Below, in pieces: positions 51,207-60,536 of a stretch of DNA of 64,000 nucleotides. Each line of letters starts with the position of its first letter. Position 1 is the first letter of the stretch. The stretch lies in NCBI GenBank assembly GCA_023417475.1, contig JAEZFP010000073.1, positions 1 to 64,000 of the forward strand. The letters run 5' to 3'. Position numbers and translations under genes: made by a program. Source of the DNA: Bacillota bacterium (GTDB lineage: Bacteria; Bacillota; UBA4882; UBA8346). The notes under the pieces were generated by a model that was given only the letters and a program-made list of their open reading frames with translations, did no database searches and was not told the origin of the DNA.

Positions 51207-51801
51207 TTGGAAGGGCAACGCCGGGTTTACCCTGATTGAATTAATTGTCGTAATGACCATCGCCGGAATTATCGCCGGTTTGATCGCCGTATCATGGCGG
51301 CATTTTTATCAAGCCCGCAGTTTTCAGCTACTTACGCAAGAAATTCTAACAACGCTTCGTTTGGCGGCGGTTGAAGCCGAAAATACGGAAACGGAGCAAC
51401 GGGTCTATTTTGATCCCGTCGCCAACGTTTTTGCGGTTTGGAAACTGCCTGCCGCCGGAGCGGAAAGTGATCAAGCCGAAGCGATAGAACCGGTGTTCGT
51501 GCGGGAGATCGCCTTACCGGCCGATATTACCGTCAATTTGCAATACGATCCCGAACCAATGGATACTGCAACCGCTGCGACGGAGGCCGAAACAACCGAC
51601 GTCGGTGGCGGCGTCGGCGGCTGGCCCGATAGTGACGATTACATCCGCTTTGGCGGCAGACTCCCGGCGACGGCAGTCCATTTGGAACTGAAAAACGCCC
51701 AGGACAAAACGCGTCTGATTGTGGTGACGGCCAACGGCCGGGCCAGTGAGGTTCAAGCCGATGAAACGGAAACGGTTTCAACAACTGAGTCATACGAGTG
51801 A
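51160..51801 (+). CDS. gspH: Minor pseudopilin GspH-like
   Basis: 213 aa from ATG 51160 (GTGAGG upstream), overlapping the gspG end by 47 nt. Prepilin site KGNAG-FTLIELIVVMTIAGIIAGLIAV. The globular part is long and carries an acidic, Thr/Ala/Gly-rich insertion (TATAATEAETTDVGGGVGG) not seen in the usual GspH. The GspH/FimT fold is inferred from position and signal. Minor pseudopilins cap the pseudopilus tip. Confidence 0.82.
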   Translation: MSSVGICPINRKDNSDWKGNAGFTLIELIVVMTIAGIIAGLIAVSWRHFYQARSFQLLTQEILTTLRLAAVEAENTETEQRVYFDPVANVFAVWKLPAAGAESDQAEAIEPVFVREIALPADITVNLQYDPEPMDTATAATEAETTDVGGGVGGWPDSDDYIRFGGRLPATAVHLELKNAQDKTRLIVVTANGRASEVQADETETVSTTESYE

Positions 51802-52201
51802 AGCAGGATTCACCTATGTGGAAGTCTTAATTGCCACGGTAATTCTAACCGTGGCGCTCTTGGGGATCGGCATAACGTTGTCGCGGAGTGTCGAGATTGC
51901 GGGGGTGCAGGAACGCCAACGCACGGCGGTCGCTCTAGCCCAATCGAAAATGGAAGCGTTGCTTACCAGTACCGATCCGACTTCATTAACTGACGCCGGC
52001 GATTTCGATGATCCCCATCGCCAATATCATTGGCAATCGGAAGCCAGCGGTCCCGATGACAACGGGCTTTACCGCATCGCCGTCAGCGTATTTTGGAATC
52101 AAGCGGGCACGGAACGGCAAGCGAGTTTGGTCACGTATGCAACCTTCCGTTCCGCGATCACCCAGAACCAAACAGAGACCAAAGGCAGTCGTGAGGAATG
52201 A
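51761..52201 (+). CDS. gspI: Minor pseudopilin GspI-like
   Basis: 146 aa from ATG 51761 (GTGAGG upstream), overlapping gspH by 41 nt. Prepilin site SEAG-FTYVEVLIATVILTVALLGIG, followed by the GspI-type ERQRTAVALAQSKMEALL and a short beta domain (WQSEASGPDDNGLYRIAVSVFW). Tyr takes the place of the usual Leu at mature position 3; Glu5 is kept. Part of the tip complex with GspJ and GspK. Confidence 0.87.
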   Translation: MKRKRFQQLSHTSEAGFTYVEVLIATVILTVALLGIGITLSRSVEIAGVQERQRTAVALAQSKMEALLTSTDPTSLTDAGDFDDPHRQYHWQSEASGPDDNGLYRIAVSVFWNQAGTERQASLVTYATFRSAITQNQTETKGSREE

Positions 52202-52914
52202 AAATTAGCAATCAATCCGAGGCGGGGTTTACCGTCGTTGAACTATTGGTGGTCGTGATCATCGGAACCTTGATTCTCAGCGGCGTTTATCAGTTTTTCG
52301 GCGCCGGATTGACGATTTGGAACCGGACCACCAACGCCCAGGAACTCCGTTATCAGTCGTTACAGGATTTGCGCGAATTGACCGCGGCCTTACGAACCGC
52401 CTATTCCGGCGGTATTTTGGTTGATTTTATCGGAGTCGACGATTTTGACCCGGAGCACCAACGCGATGCGGACGCCATTCAATTTATCACTGCCGATCAG
52501 CGATCCAACCACATACAGCCGTATGACCTTTCCCGAGTGGGTTATTATCTGGATCCGGAGGGGAGAGGATTGGTTAAACTGCGTGACGATTATCCGTTTC
52601 AAACACCTGCCGAAGACTTCGCCGCCAGTGATACGGAGCAAATATTGCCGATGCAAGGCGACGAAGCGTTTTGCCATCGAGAGATTGTCGCCCTAAACAT
52701 TCAGTATTATGACGGCGGCGAATGGCTGGACGAATGGGATTCCAGAGTTTCCGGCCGGTTGCCGCAAGCGGTGGCGGTAACGATCGGCGTGGCCGATCCC
52801 AACGCTCCAACGAAGGTAGTGACATTTAGCGAAACGGTACGACTCCTTAACGCGGGAGCGACGGAAGGAAGCCAAACCAGTGACATATCGACCGCAACGT
52901 CCAGTCCTGAATGA
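52198..52914 (+). CDS. gspJ: Minor pseudopilin GspJ-like
   Basis: 238 aa, overlaps gspI by 4 nt (ATGA). Prepilin site SEAG-FTVVELLVVVIIGTLILSGVYQFF, then FGAGLTIWNRTTNAQELRYQSLQDLRELTAALRTAY and a C-terminal beta region with ALNIQYYDGGEWLDEWDSRVSGRLPQAVAVTI, the GspJ-family ending. Third minor pseudopilin. Confidence 0.88.
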   Translation: MKISNQSEAGFTVVELLVVVIIGTLILSGVYQFFGAGLTIWNRTTNAQELRYQSLQDLRELTAALRTAYSGGILVDFIGVDDFDPEHQRDADAIQFITADQRSNHIQPYDLSRVGYYLDPEGRGLVKLRDDYPFQTPAEDFAASDTEQILPMQGDEAFCHREIVALNIQYYDGGEWLDEWDSRVSGRLPQAVAVTIGVADPNAPTKVVTFSETVRLLNAGATEGSQTSDISTATSSPE

Positions 52915-54088
52915 AGCCGGATTCGTCGTACCGTCAACAATCATGGTCTTAACGATCCTTCTTTTGATCATGATGGCGGTCGCCGGCTTGACCCGGTTGG
53001 ATATTAAAGCGACCGCCTATTCCCGGGATCGAACCCAGGCTGAGTACGGCGCGCTGGCCGGATTGGAGTTTGCCCAAACGCAACTGGCCATGATTGACGA
53101 AAATTTTTTTGATTACACTTTGCTTAGCGGGTTAGACCCTGAAGCGCCGGAACGCTCCGACGGAATGGTCGAGTTAAGCGGCGCAGGTTTGGATCTTGGC
53201 AATAATTCAGTTCGCATCTGGTTGCAAGACGAGAGCGCCAAGCTGGACCTGAATCTCGCCACCGGCGAAGAGTTCCAGGGGCTTGCCGAACTGTCTCAGG
53301 AACAGATCGATTCGCTTTTGGATTGGCGCGACATCGATAACACCCCGGGCGAAAACGGCGCCGAGTCCGATTGGTATCAGGAACAAAGGGGTTATCCGGC
53401 GAAAAACGAACCGTTTGACACAGTCTCTGAGCTTGGATTGGTGAAAGGTTTCTCCAAACAAGGGTTTCAAGGAACAACCGGGTCAATTCCGTTGGACCGG
53501 TACTTTTCGGTCTGGACGCGTAGCCCGGACTTTGATCCCCAGGGAAGGGCGAAAATCGTGATCAACCGTTCCAATCTGTCGCAATTGAAAGCGCGACTTC
53601 CTTCGCTCACCGACCAGGATATCCAAGCTATTGATCGGGGATTGCAAAAACAGGCCATCACCCAATTGAAACAGTTATTTCAATTGGAGGGCTTAAGCCG
53701 TGAAAAAGCAGGAATGGTGGTTGACTATGTTACAGTCGGTAACAGAACCCAACTCCGGGGTCGCGTGAATGTGAATACGGCAACCGCGCCGGTGTTGGCC
53801 GCTTTGCCGGGTTGTAACGACACCACGGCGCAGCTGATTGTGGCCGCCAGGGATTCCGAAGGACCTTTCCGGCAGTTGTCAAGTTTTATACAACATTTAG
53901 CGGAGATTGCTCCGGAAGCCGTTCCGCTCGTGGTCGACCGGGTGACCGTCAATAGCGGCGGGTTCAATGTCCGGGTTGAAAGCATGGTCCACCGTACGAA
54001 AATTACGATAACGGCAATTGTTGACATTCAAGATCACCAAGCCAAAGTGATCTATATCAGTCAGACCGATTCGACAGCCGATCAATGA
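52880..54088 (+). CDS. gspK: Minor pseudopilin GspK
   Basis: 402 aa; GTG start inside gspJ (35-nt overlap). N-terminal NEAG-FVVPSTIMVLTILLLIMMAV; the Glu5 typical of pseudopilins is absent, as in GspK generally. Followed by SAKLDLNLATGEEFQGLAELSQ (GspK domain), NTPGENGAESDWYQ, and helix-hairpin-helix-like repeats (GRVNVNTATAPVLAALPGC). The large alpha domain caps the pseudopilus. Overlaps the GspL-like gene by 4 nt. Confidence 0.92.
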   Translation: MTYRPQRPVLNEAGFVVPSTIMVLTILLLIMMAVAGLTRLDIKATAYSRDRTQAEYGALAGLEFAQTQLAMIDENFFDYTLLSGLDPEAPERSDGMVELSGAGLDLGNNSVRIWLQDESAKLDLNLATGEEFQGLAELSQEQIDSLLDWRDIDNTPGENGAESDWYQEQRGYPAKNEPFDTVSELGLVKGFSKQGFQGTTGSIPLDRYFSVWTRSPDFDPQGRAKIVINRSNLSQLKARLPSLTDQDIQAIDRGLQKQAITQLKQLFQLEGLSREKAGMVVDYVTVGNRTQLRGRVNVNTATAPVLAALPGCNDTTAQLIVAARDSEGPFRQLSSFIQHLAEIAPEAVPLVVDRVTVNSGGFNVRVESMVHRTKITITAIVDIQDHQAKVIYISQTDSTADQ

Positions 54089-55551
54089 CGCGAAAGGGTG
54101 AATGTTGGTTGAAGACCCTGTCCAAAGAGATTTTGGTTCAATTTAACCCCGGCTCGATCGAACTGCTCAGCGCCGAACGGGAGCGGGACGGGCAACCGTT
54201 GCCCGTCCGGTACGGGGTGATTCCATTGCACGATGTCAATGAACCTACTGAAATTGCCGAACGTTTGACAACTATGTGGGAACGGGCGAAACTCCATTCG
54301 CGTGACGTGACTTTGGTCATCGGCCGTCAGGAACTGTTGACCCGATCGGAGCGGATTCCTGAAACAGTCCTTGGAAAATCCGGGGGTTACGCGGCGGCGA
54401 CGCTCGCCAGGACCATTCCGGCGCAAACCGAACAACTTGGCGAAGTAGCCGGGGTTTGCCTGCCGTCCGGGGACGCTATGGAAGGGAAAGTCCTTTGCCT
54501 GACGGTGGGAACCCGGGCGACGGTGATTGACGGCTATCAACAATGGCTGGAACAAGCCGGAATCCGGGTGCGGCGGGTAATCCCGGCGACAGCCGGGACA
54601 TTGCGGGTATTACAAACTGTTGCCGCTGGGGAACATTATGCGCTGGGAATCCGGATGGAGCAGGCCGGGACTGAGTTGCTTCAGATAACCCCGGATCAAC
54701 TCGCTTCGGTCTGGGTACAGGCCGCCGGAAACGACCGTAACCGGTACCTCGCGGAGATTGCCGAGGGATTGCGGCAACTGCTGAGCGCACAGGATCAGTT
54801 TGAGGTTTACATTTGGGGAACGGACGCCGACCGGGAGTCTCGGACCCAGCTCGCCGTCATGTCCGGCTTGGCGTTGCAACGGGTTGAACCGTGGTTTGCC
54901 GAAAATATCCTTTATTATCATCATGAATCCGGATTGCGGTTGGCTCCATCCGGGTACGCCACATTGGGAATACTTGGCGCGGCGATGTTGCCGGGACCGT
55001 TTGACATGCGGACGCCCCGGATGGTGGCGCTGGCGCTGAACCGCCGCAACCAATGGCTGCGGCGGCGATTATGGTATGCCGGTCTGGGATTGGCTATGGC
55101 CGCCCTGTTGGTCGCCGGGGGATTGTTTCAGCAAGCGCGGCTGCAGGTGGCGTTCCTCGACCGGGAATATGCCGACGTGGCTACGCAGGCCGGACAGCTA
55201 GCGCGAATCAATGCTCAAACTGTTGTGAATGAATCCAATCTGGCGGAGACCGGGAGGGCTTTGGCCGCCGCGCCGGATTGGGTGGAGTTTTTAACACAAT
55301 TGCAAGCAGCCTTACCGGATGGCTTGCAGATCAAAACCTTGAAACTGGATAGTGTCAAAGAATCGCTAATCACCGGTTCGGCCAAGGGGAACGAAGCGGT
55401 AGCCGACTTTGCCAAACAGCTAGGAAAGTTACCGCAAGTGAGCAAGGTGACAGTCAGCTATCTGCGTCCGGTCGCCGCGGGAGAGCGGGTCGATTTCGGA
55501 TTAACGATCATGACCGGCGCAATTTCCGGTCAAAGGGGGCGGAAGGAATGA
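54085..55551 (+). CDS. gspL: GspL-like assembly protein (PilM-PilN-type fusion)
   Basis: 488 aa. Residues 1-320 resemble the actin-like cytoplasmic PilM/GspL fold (ILVQFNPGSIELLSAER; VTLVIGRQELLTRSERIPE; AMLPGPFDMRTP). A single membrane helix (LWYAGLGLAMAALLVAGGLF, ~335-355) leads to a PilN-like periplasmic part with a coiled stretch and a ferredoxin-like beta-alpha-beta domain (VEFLTQLQAALPDGLQIKTLKL...ESLITGSAKGNEAVADFAKQLGKLPQVSKVTVSYL). Links GspE to the inner-membrane platform. In the T2SS these are one protein, so the fusion is expected for GspL though the halves look like type IV pilus parts. Confidence 0.85.
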   Translation: MTRKGECWLKTLSKEILVQFNPGSIELLSAERERDGQPLPVRYGVIPLHDVNEPTEIAERLTTMWERAKLHSRDVTLVIGRQELLTRSERIPETVLGKSGGYAAATLARTIPAQTEQLGEVAGVCLPSGDAMEGKVLCLTVGTRATVIDGYQQWLEQAGIRVRRVIPATAGTLRVLQTVAAGEHYALGIRMEQAGTELLQITPDQLASVWVQAAGNDRNRYLAEIAEGLRQLLSAQDQFEVYIWGTDADRESRTQLAVMSGLALQRVEPWFAENILYYHHESGLRLAPSGYATLGILGAAMLPGPFDMRTPRMVALALNRRNQWLRRRLWYAGLGLAMAALLVAGGLFQQARLQVAFLDREYADVATQAGQLARINAQTVVNESNLAETGRALAAAPDWVEFLTQLQAALPDGLQIKTLKLDSVKESLITGSAKGNEAVADFAKQLGKLPQVSKVTVSYLRPVAAGERVDFGLTIMTGAISGQRGRKE

Positions 55552-56486
55552 CCGGGCGTGAAAAAATCCTGATTATCACGGCGGTTGGCATTACGTTGAT
55601 CGGTATCGTCGTATCCGTTGTACCCAAAGAACAATTACCGCAGCTGGGCTCTTGGCCGGATAAGGCCACGGCCGCCAACCGTTTAGCCAAAGCCGGATCG
55701 TTATTGCGCTCCGCCAATTCGGTCAACGCCCGGTATCAGAACTCACTCAGCCTACGACAGGCATTGACCGTAACCGAACATCCCAATGAACTGCCAACCG
55801 CGATCATTGAACGATTGACGCAAATCGCAACCGCTGCCAATGCCCGCTTAACAGAGCTCAAACCCGGCTTGACCAAACAGGAAGGGAAGTTGCTTTGCTT
55901 GCCGGTGAATGTTCGCGCGAAGGCGGCGCCCGCGCGGATTTTGGGCTTGATGGCCAACTTCCGGAACCAGTTGCCGATGGTCCGGATCACCCGGGTCAAT
56001 CTGGTGGCGGGAGACGGCATGTTGGATGCCGGTTTGACGTTGGAATTTCTGACTGACGCCGGCAAAACGGGCGATCGGGGAATGATTGCGAAAAAACGGC
56101 AGCCGCCGTTAACCGGGAAAGAACGCCGGAATTATCTGGAGTATATCCGGAACCGTTTGCAACAGACCGATCCGCTCGCGCTTAACTGGTCGCGGCTAGG
56201 CGCGGCGTTTTACGCGGCCGACAGTTCCGGAGGGTATGAGCCGGTTGCTGACGGCGGATTTGAGATCGCTGCCGAACCCAAGCTGCTCGGAGTGGTTACG
56301 CTGCAGGGACGGTTTCAGGCGTTGATTGGTTTGGGTTCCGAATCGTGGTATTTTACCGAAGGGCAGAGTCAAGCGGGGATTACGGTCTTGAAAATCGCTC
56401 AAACACAAGTGACGGTCCGGTATCAAGGAAAGATGGTCCGCTTGAATCCGCAAAGCGGTTTTTGGATCAGTCCGGTAAAAGGGTAA
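55548..56486 (+). CDS. GspM/PilO-like protein fused to GspC/PilP-like HR domain
   Basis: 312 aa, ATGA overlap with the preceding gene. N-terminal membrane helix (ILIITAVGITLIGIVVSVV), coiled region and ferredoxin-like fold (~85-170: LTQIATAANARLTELKP; LMANFRNQLPMVRITRVNLVAGDGMLDAGLTLEFL) as in GspM/PilO. After a basic linker, residues ~250-305 (LLGVVTLQGRFQALIGLGSESWYFTEGQ...ITVLKIAQTQVTVRYQGKMVRLN) match the homology-region domain of GspC/PilP that binds the secretin N0 domain. One protein may therefore bridge the platform to GspD. No separate gspC is seen in the operon. Confidence 0.75.
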   Translation: MTGREKILIITAVGITLIGIVVSVVPKEQLPQLGSWPDKATAANRLAKAGSLLRSANSVNARYQNSLSLRQALTVTEHPNELPTAIIERLTQIATAANARLTELKPGLTKQEGKLLCLPVNVRAKAAPARILGLMANFRNQLPMVRITRVNLVAGDGMLDAGLTLEFLTDAGKTGDRGMIAKKRQPPLTGKERRNYLEYIRNRLQQTDPLALNWSRLGAAFYAADSSGGYEPVADGGFEIAAEPKLLGVVTLQGRFQALIGLGSESWYFTEGQSQAGITVLKIAQTQVTVRYQGKMVRLNPQSGFWISPVKG

Positions 56487-56552
56487 CTTGGCATGTAAAC
56501 AAGACTTGGTTGACGGCAGAATTGCCAATGGGGAAGGGAATGGGGTACCAAC

Positions 56553-58964
56553 ATGGCAAAACAGATGAAACAGCTAATGATCATGATCGTCATCATCGGG
56601 ATTGGATTGCAATTGGGGTGGAGCGGCGCCGTTCATGGAGCGGACAATCTGATCAGTTTCGACTTCCGGGGGGCGGACATCGACCGGGTGCTTCAATTTA
56701 TAAGCGCCGCCTCCGGACTGACGGTCGTGAAGGACGCCACAGTGACCGGTCCGGTGACGGTAATCTCGCCGGCAAAAGTAACGATTGACCAAGCCGTGGC
56801 CGCCTTGCGGTCGGTATTGGAGCTGCGCGGGGTGACCATTGTCCGTTCGGACGGAATGTTGAAAGTGCTTCCGGTGGACGCCGCCAGGAAATTAAGCGCC
56901 GTCAAACCTTTGGATCAAGTCAAAGCCAATGACGGAATGGTCACCGTGATCTTACCCTTGCGTAAATTGCGGGCGGTTGATCTCCAGAAGGAATTGGTCG
57001 GTCTCTTTGGCGCTTCCAATGCCAGCATAGTGGCTGACGAGCGTTCCAATACCCTGTTATTGACCGACACCGCCGCGCACGTCTTATTGATCGCCGAGAT
57101 CATTCACAATATGGAAGACGGCGTCAAGACTCCCGACAATCCCAAAACCCGCGAGGGGAACAGCCTCGCGCAACGCGTTCAAATCAAAGTTCTTCCCTTG
57201 TATAATGCCGACGCCGCCACCATGGCCAAAGAATTAGCGCAATTATTGATGGCGCCGGTCAATGGGGATACCTCCAACCGGCTTCAGAATTTAGCCAATA
57301 ATCGGCGGAACAATCCCAACCTGCAGCGGGCGATTACCCAACTCAGCCAGGAAGTGGTGGGGATGGCGCAAGCCAATCAGAATTACGATCTGATACCCAA
57401 TAAGGTGGTGGCCGATACCTGGAGCAACTCGCTAATCATCTCCGGTAACGCGGAAGTCATCGCCACCGTTGAAAATCTGGCCCGTTCGCTGGATGCGGCG
57501 GAAGGGGCGGGGACTTATGATTACGTGACCTTTGTGATGCGTTTGGAAAATGGCGACGCGGTCAGCTTGGCGGCAATTTTAAACCAGATCACGTCGAGCT
57601 TCTCCCGGCGGACCTTGATGTTTCCGCGGGCCAACAAGCCAAAGACTGAAAATTCCGCCAATCCGTCGGATCCCAAAGTTTATGATACACTGCCGACTCA
57701 GGCTGTTTGGGTGATCCCCGAACCCAAAACCAATGTCCTGATCATCACGGCGTCCCTGGGTGTGCTGGAAGAGATCAAAAGTTTGGTCGGGGAATTGGAC
57801 CAAAATATGCCCAGCATGGATCAGCCGACGGTTTTCGTGTACCGTTTGCAAAACGCGCGGGCGACCGATCTGTCCAATTTGATGAATGATCTGTTTCTCG
57901 GCAGCCGGTCCGCGTACCAGACGAACAGCGCGAGCCGGACGACCGGGACCGGCTCGTCCAATACCAGTAGCCGGAGCAGTTCGGGGTCATCGAATTCCAA
58001 TTCCCGGAGCGGATCGACCAATTCCGCGCAAAATCAGGCGCAACAACGGGCGGTTTCTACCATTCAACAGCGTACCGGGACCCAGATCAATCTCAATGAC
58101 ATGCTTGACGAGTATGTCCGGTTTGTTCCGGACTTGCCAACCAACTCACTGTTGATCATCGCCCCGCCGAAACTGCTGGACGCTTTGAAGGGAATGCTGG
58201 CCCAACTGGATGTGATGCCGGCGCAAGTTTTGATTGAAGCGACCGTGGTGGAAGTAACGTTGACGAAAGGTCATGAATTTGGCGTCAACCTTAGTTTCGA
58301 CGGTAAAAACAACGGCAGTGTCAATTTGGGATCGATCTCCGGCGGCAGCGGCGTGGTCTATAACATCGTCAAGTCCGATTGGCGGGCGCAACTGCAAGCG
58401 TTGGCCAATACCGGCCAACTCAACGTGTTGTCGAATCCCAGGATACTGGCAAGCAATAATCAGATCGCCTCCTTACAAATCGGCGATCAAATCCCGTATA
58501 CCGTCTCGAGCCGGACCGATACGGACGATAATACCTACCGGACTTACGCCTATAAAAATACCGGCATCACCCTTCAGGTAACTCCCCGGATCGGGGAGTC
58601 GGGCAACGTTTACCTCGATATCTTTCAATCCACCAGTAATTTGGTGCCCAACGATCAACAGACTGAAAATCCGACGTTTGCGACCCGGGACGCAACCACT
58701 TCGGTGATTGTGAAAGATACGCAGACATTGGTGATCGGCGGTTTGATCCGCGACAACAAAACCGAAACCACCAAAAAAGTGCCGGTGCTCGGCGATGTGC
58801 CGCTGCTGGGATGGGCTTTCAAACATACCGCGATCGACACGCAAAAGACCGAGATGCTGATTTTCATTACTCCGCATATCATTCGGACGCCCGAGGAGGC
58901 CAGCGCTTTGACTGCCACCTATCAAAATGGCGTCGAGGCGGCGGAAGGTCAGTCCCGAAAATAA
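56553..58964 (+). CDS. gspD: Type II secretin GspD
   Basis: 803 aa. Signal peptide (MIMIVIIGIGLQLGWSGAVHGA), N0 (ISFDFRGADIDRVLQFISAASG), N1-N3 repeats (LRKLRAVDLQKELVGLFG, IKVLPLYNADAATMAKELAQLL, TFVMRLENGDAVSLAAILNQI), a Ser/Asn-rich linker (~455-490), and the secretin core (PAQVLIEATVVEVTLTKGHEFGVNL; LNVLSNPRILASNNQIASLQIGDQIPY; GITLQVTPRIGESGNVYLDI; TQTLVIGGLIRD, VPLLGWAFKHTAIDTQKTEMLIFITPHIIRTPEEA). Forms the outer-membrane channel; its presence requires an outer membrane. Last gene of the operon; no S-domain/pilotin gene seen. Terminator follows. Confidence 0.97.
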   Translation: MAKQMKQLMIMIVIIGIGLQLGWSGAVHGADNLISFDFRGADIDRVLQFISAASGLTVVKDATVTGPVTVISPAKVTIDQAVAALRSVLELRGVTIVRSDGMLKVLPVDAARKLSAVKPLDQVKANDGMVTVILPLRKLRAVDLQKELVGLFGASNASIVADERSNTLLLTDTAAHVLLIAEIIHNMEDGVKTPDNPKTREGNSLAQRVQIKVLPLYNADAATMAKELAQLLMAPVNGDTSNRLQNLANNRRNNPNLQRAITQLSQEVVGMAQANQNYDLIPNKVVADTWSNSLIISGNAEVIATVENLARSLDAAEGAGTYDYVTFVMRLENGDAVSLAAILNQITSSFSRRTLMFPRANKPKTENSANPSDPKVYDTLPTQAVWVIPEPKTNVLIITASLGVLEEIKSLVGELDQNMPSMDQPTVFVYRLQNARATDLSNLMNDLFLGSRSAYQTNSASRTTGTGSSNTSSRSSSGSSNSNSRSGSTNSAQNQAQQRAVSTIQQRTGTQINLNDMLDEYVRFVPDLPTNSLLIIAPPKLLDALKGMLAQLDVMPAQVLIEATVVEVTLTKGHEFGVNLSFDGKNNGSVNLGSISGGSGVVYNIVKSDWRAQLQALANTGQLNVLSNPRILASNNQIASLQIGDQIPYTVSSRTDTDDNTYRTYAYKNTGITLQVTPRIGESGNVYLDIFQSTSNLVPNDQQTENPTFATRDATTSVIVKDTQTLVIGGLIRDNKTETTKKVPVLGDVPLLGWAFKHTAIDTQKTEMLIFITPHIIRTPEEASALTATYQNGVEAAEGQSRK

Positions 58965-58981
58965 TCTTCTGGACAGGCTTC

Positions 58982-59017
58982 AAAAAGGAAGATCCCGATG
59001 GGGATCTTTCCTTTTTT
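58982..59017 (+). terminator. Terminator of the type II secretion operon
   Basis: AAAAAGGAAGATCCC-GAT-GGGGATCTTTCCTTTTTT, 18 nt after the gspD stop. Confidence 0.93.
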
Positions 59018-59317
59018 GGAGGGGGGAATGCTGATGTTTGGTGTTACGTATCGACGCGGCGTTGTCCATATAAGCAGGGAACTAACAATATCTTCACAAT
59101 TGATCTTTTTGTAATACAATCGTGCAATATTTTTTACATGAATGATTCAGGCAATATATACAATGTTCTGGAAATGTTGTACTATTATAAAGATAACAAT
59201 GTTGAAATGCATTGCATGCCATTACATAACATCGATTTCACATTGCGGTTATTGCATCGTTAAGGACTGAGCGGTTCTTGCGATGATCAATACAAATCAA
59301 AAAAGGGGGATCCGAAG
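59018..59317. other. AT-rich region upstream of livJ
   Basis: No gene recognised in 300 bases; composition becomes AT-rich after 59090. Possible promoter TTGAAA-17 nt-CATAAC near 59202-59230, too weak to call. Confidence 0.4.
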
Positions 59318-60460
59318 TTGAAGAAACGTAGTTTAGCTTTTCTAATGGTTCTGTCGCTGGTGGCTTGCTTGTTTGCCTCCGCCATGGGCTTGGCGGCAAG
59401 CGCTGAAATCAAAATCGGCGTCTTTGAACCGAAAACTGGCGCGAACGCTGCAGGCGGCCAGTTGGAAATCGACGGGATCAAACTTGCCAACAAACTTTAT
59501 CCGACCGTTTTGGGCCGAAAAGTAACCTTGGTGATTGCCGATAACAAATCGGACAAGGTCGAAGCGGCCACCGCCGCCGCCCGTCTGGTTGAAAAAGACA
59601 AGGTCACCGCCATCATCGGCAGCTGGGGCAGTTCGTTGTCCATGGCCGCCGGCGATATCGTCAAGAAAGCCAAAGTTCCGGCGGTAGGCGCTTCTTGCAC
59701 CAATCCCTTGGTCACCCAAGGCAACGAGTATTATTTCCGGGTTTGTTTCATTGATCCGTTCCAAGGAACCGTCATGGCGAACTATGCTTTTAACAAGTTA
59801 AAAGCGAAAAAAGCCGCGATTATCCAAGAGGTCTCCAATGACTATGCGGTCGGTTTGGCGAAATTCTTCACCGACAGCTTCAAGAAATCCACCAAAGACG
59901 CCAACTGTATCGTGGCAGTCGCCAATTACAACACCGGCGATCAGGATTTCTCGGCCCAATTGACCAATATCAAATCCAAAAATCCCGATATTATCTTCGC
60001 GCCGGGTAACTTCACCGAATCCGCTTTGGTGATCAGCCAAGCCCGGAAATTGGGCATCACCTGTCCGATCATCGGTGGCGACACCTGGGAGACCAACGAG
60101 TTCTTAAAGATCGGCGGCAAAGAGGTTGAGGGCGCCGTCTTCTCCACCTTCTTCGCAACCGAAAAACCGATCACCCAAGAATCCAAGAAGTTCCTTGACG
60201 CGTATCGCGCCGAGTTCAAGCAAGAGCCGGCCGCCGTTACCGCTTTGGGTTACGATGCCTATATCGTGATCCTCGACGCGATCAAACGGGCCAAATCGAC
60301 CGACGGACCGAAAGTTCGCGATGCAATCGCCGCAACCAAGAACTTCGCGGGCGCCGCCGGAATGATTACGTTGGATGAAAACCGCAACGCGGTGAAAGAC
60401 GCGGTCATTAAAGTGGTTAAAAACGGTAAATTTACTTATTTGGATACCATTCATCCCTAA
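59318..60460 (+). CDS. livJ: Branched-chain amino acid ABC transporter, substrate-binding protein
   Basis: 380 aa. Start TTG 59318 with GGGGGA upstream. Signal sequence has both a lipobox-like LVAC (residues 14-17) and a downstream Ala-rich site (GLAASAE); a lipid anchor or a soluble periplasmic form are both possible. Peripla_BP_6 domain: EIKIGVFEPKTGANAAGG, EIDGIKLANKLYP, VIADNKSDKVEAATAAARL, GASCTNPLVTQGNEYYFRVCF, AIIQEVSNDYAVGLAKFF. Binds leucine/isoleucine/valine or related ligands. First gene of livJHMGF. Confidence 0.95.
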   Translation: MKKRSLAFLMVLSLVACLFASAMGLAASAEIKIGVFEPKTGANAAGGQLEIDGIKLANKLYPTVLGRKVTLVIADNKSDKVEAATAAARLVEKDKVTAIIGSWGSSLSMAAGDIVKKAKVPAVGASCTNPLVTQGNEYYFRVCFIDPFQGTVMANYAFNKLKAKKAAIIQEVSNDYAVGLAKFFTDSFKKSTKDANCIVAVANYNTGDQDFSAQLTNIKSKNPDIIFAPGNFTESALVISQARKLGITCPIIGGDTWETNEFLKIGGKEVEGAVFSTFFATEKPITQESKKFLDAYRAEFKQEPAAVTALGYDAYIVILDAIKRAKSTDGPKVRDAIAATKNFAGAAGMITLDENRNAVKDAVIKVVKNGKFTYLDTIHP

Positions 60461-60476
60461 CGATGAAACCAGATGT

Positions 60477-60509
60477 AGGCTGCGTCATTGTGTAAACATG
60501 GCGCAGCCT
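60477..60509 (+). other. Hairpin between livJ and livH
   Basis: AGGCTGCG (60477-60484) / CGCAGCCT (60502-60509) 17 nt after the livJ stop, without a T-run. Such hairpins after the binding-protein gene protect its mRNA end or lower readthrough, giving more LivJ than permease. Confidence 0.65.
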
Positions 60510-60536
60510 CTTGAATAAGCAATTGTGGCGGTGTTA

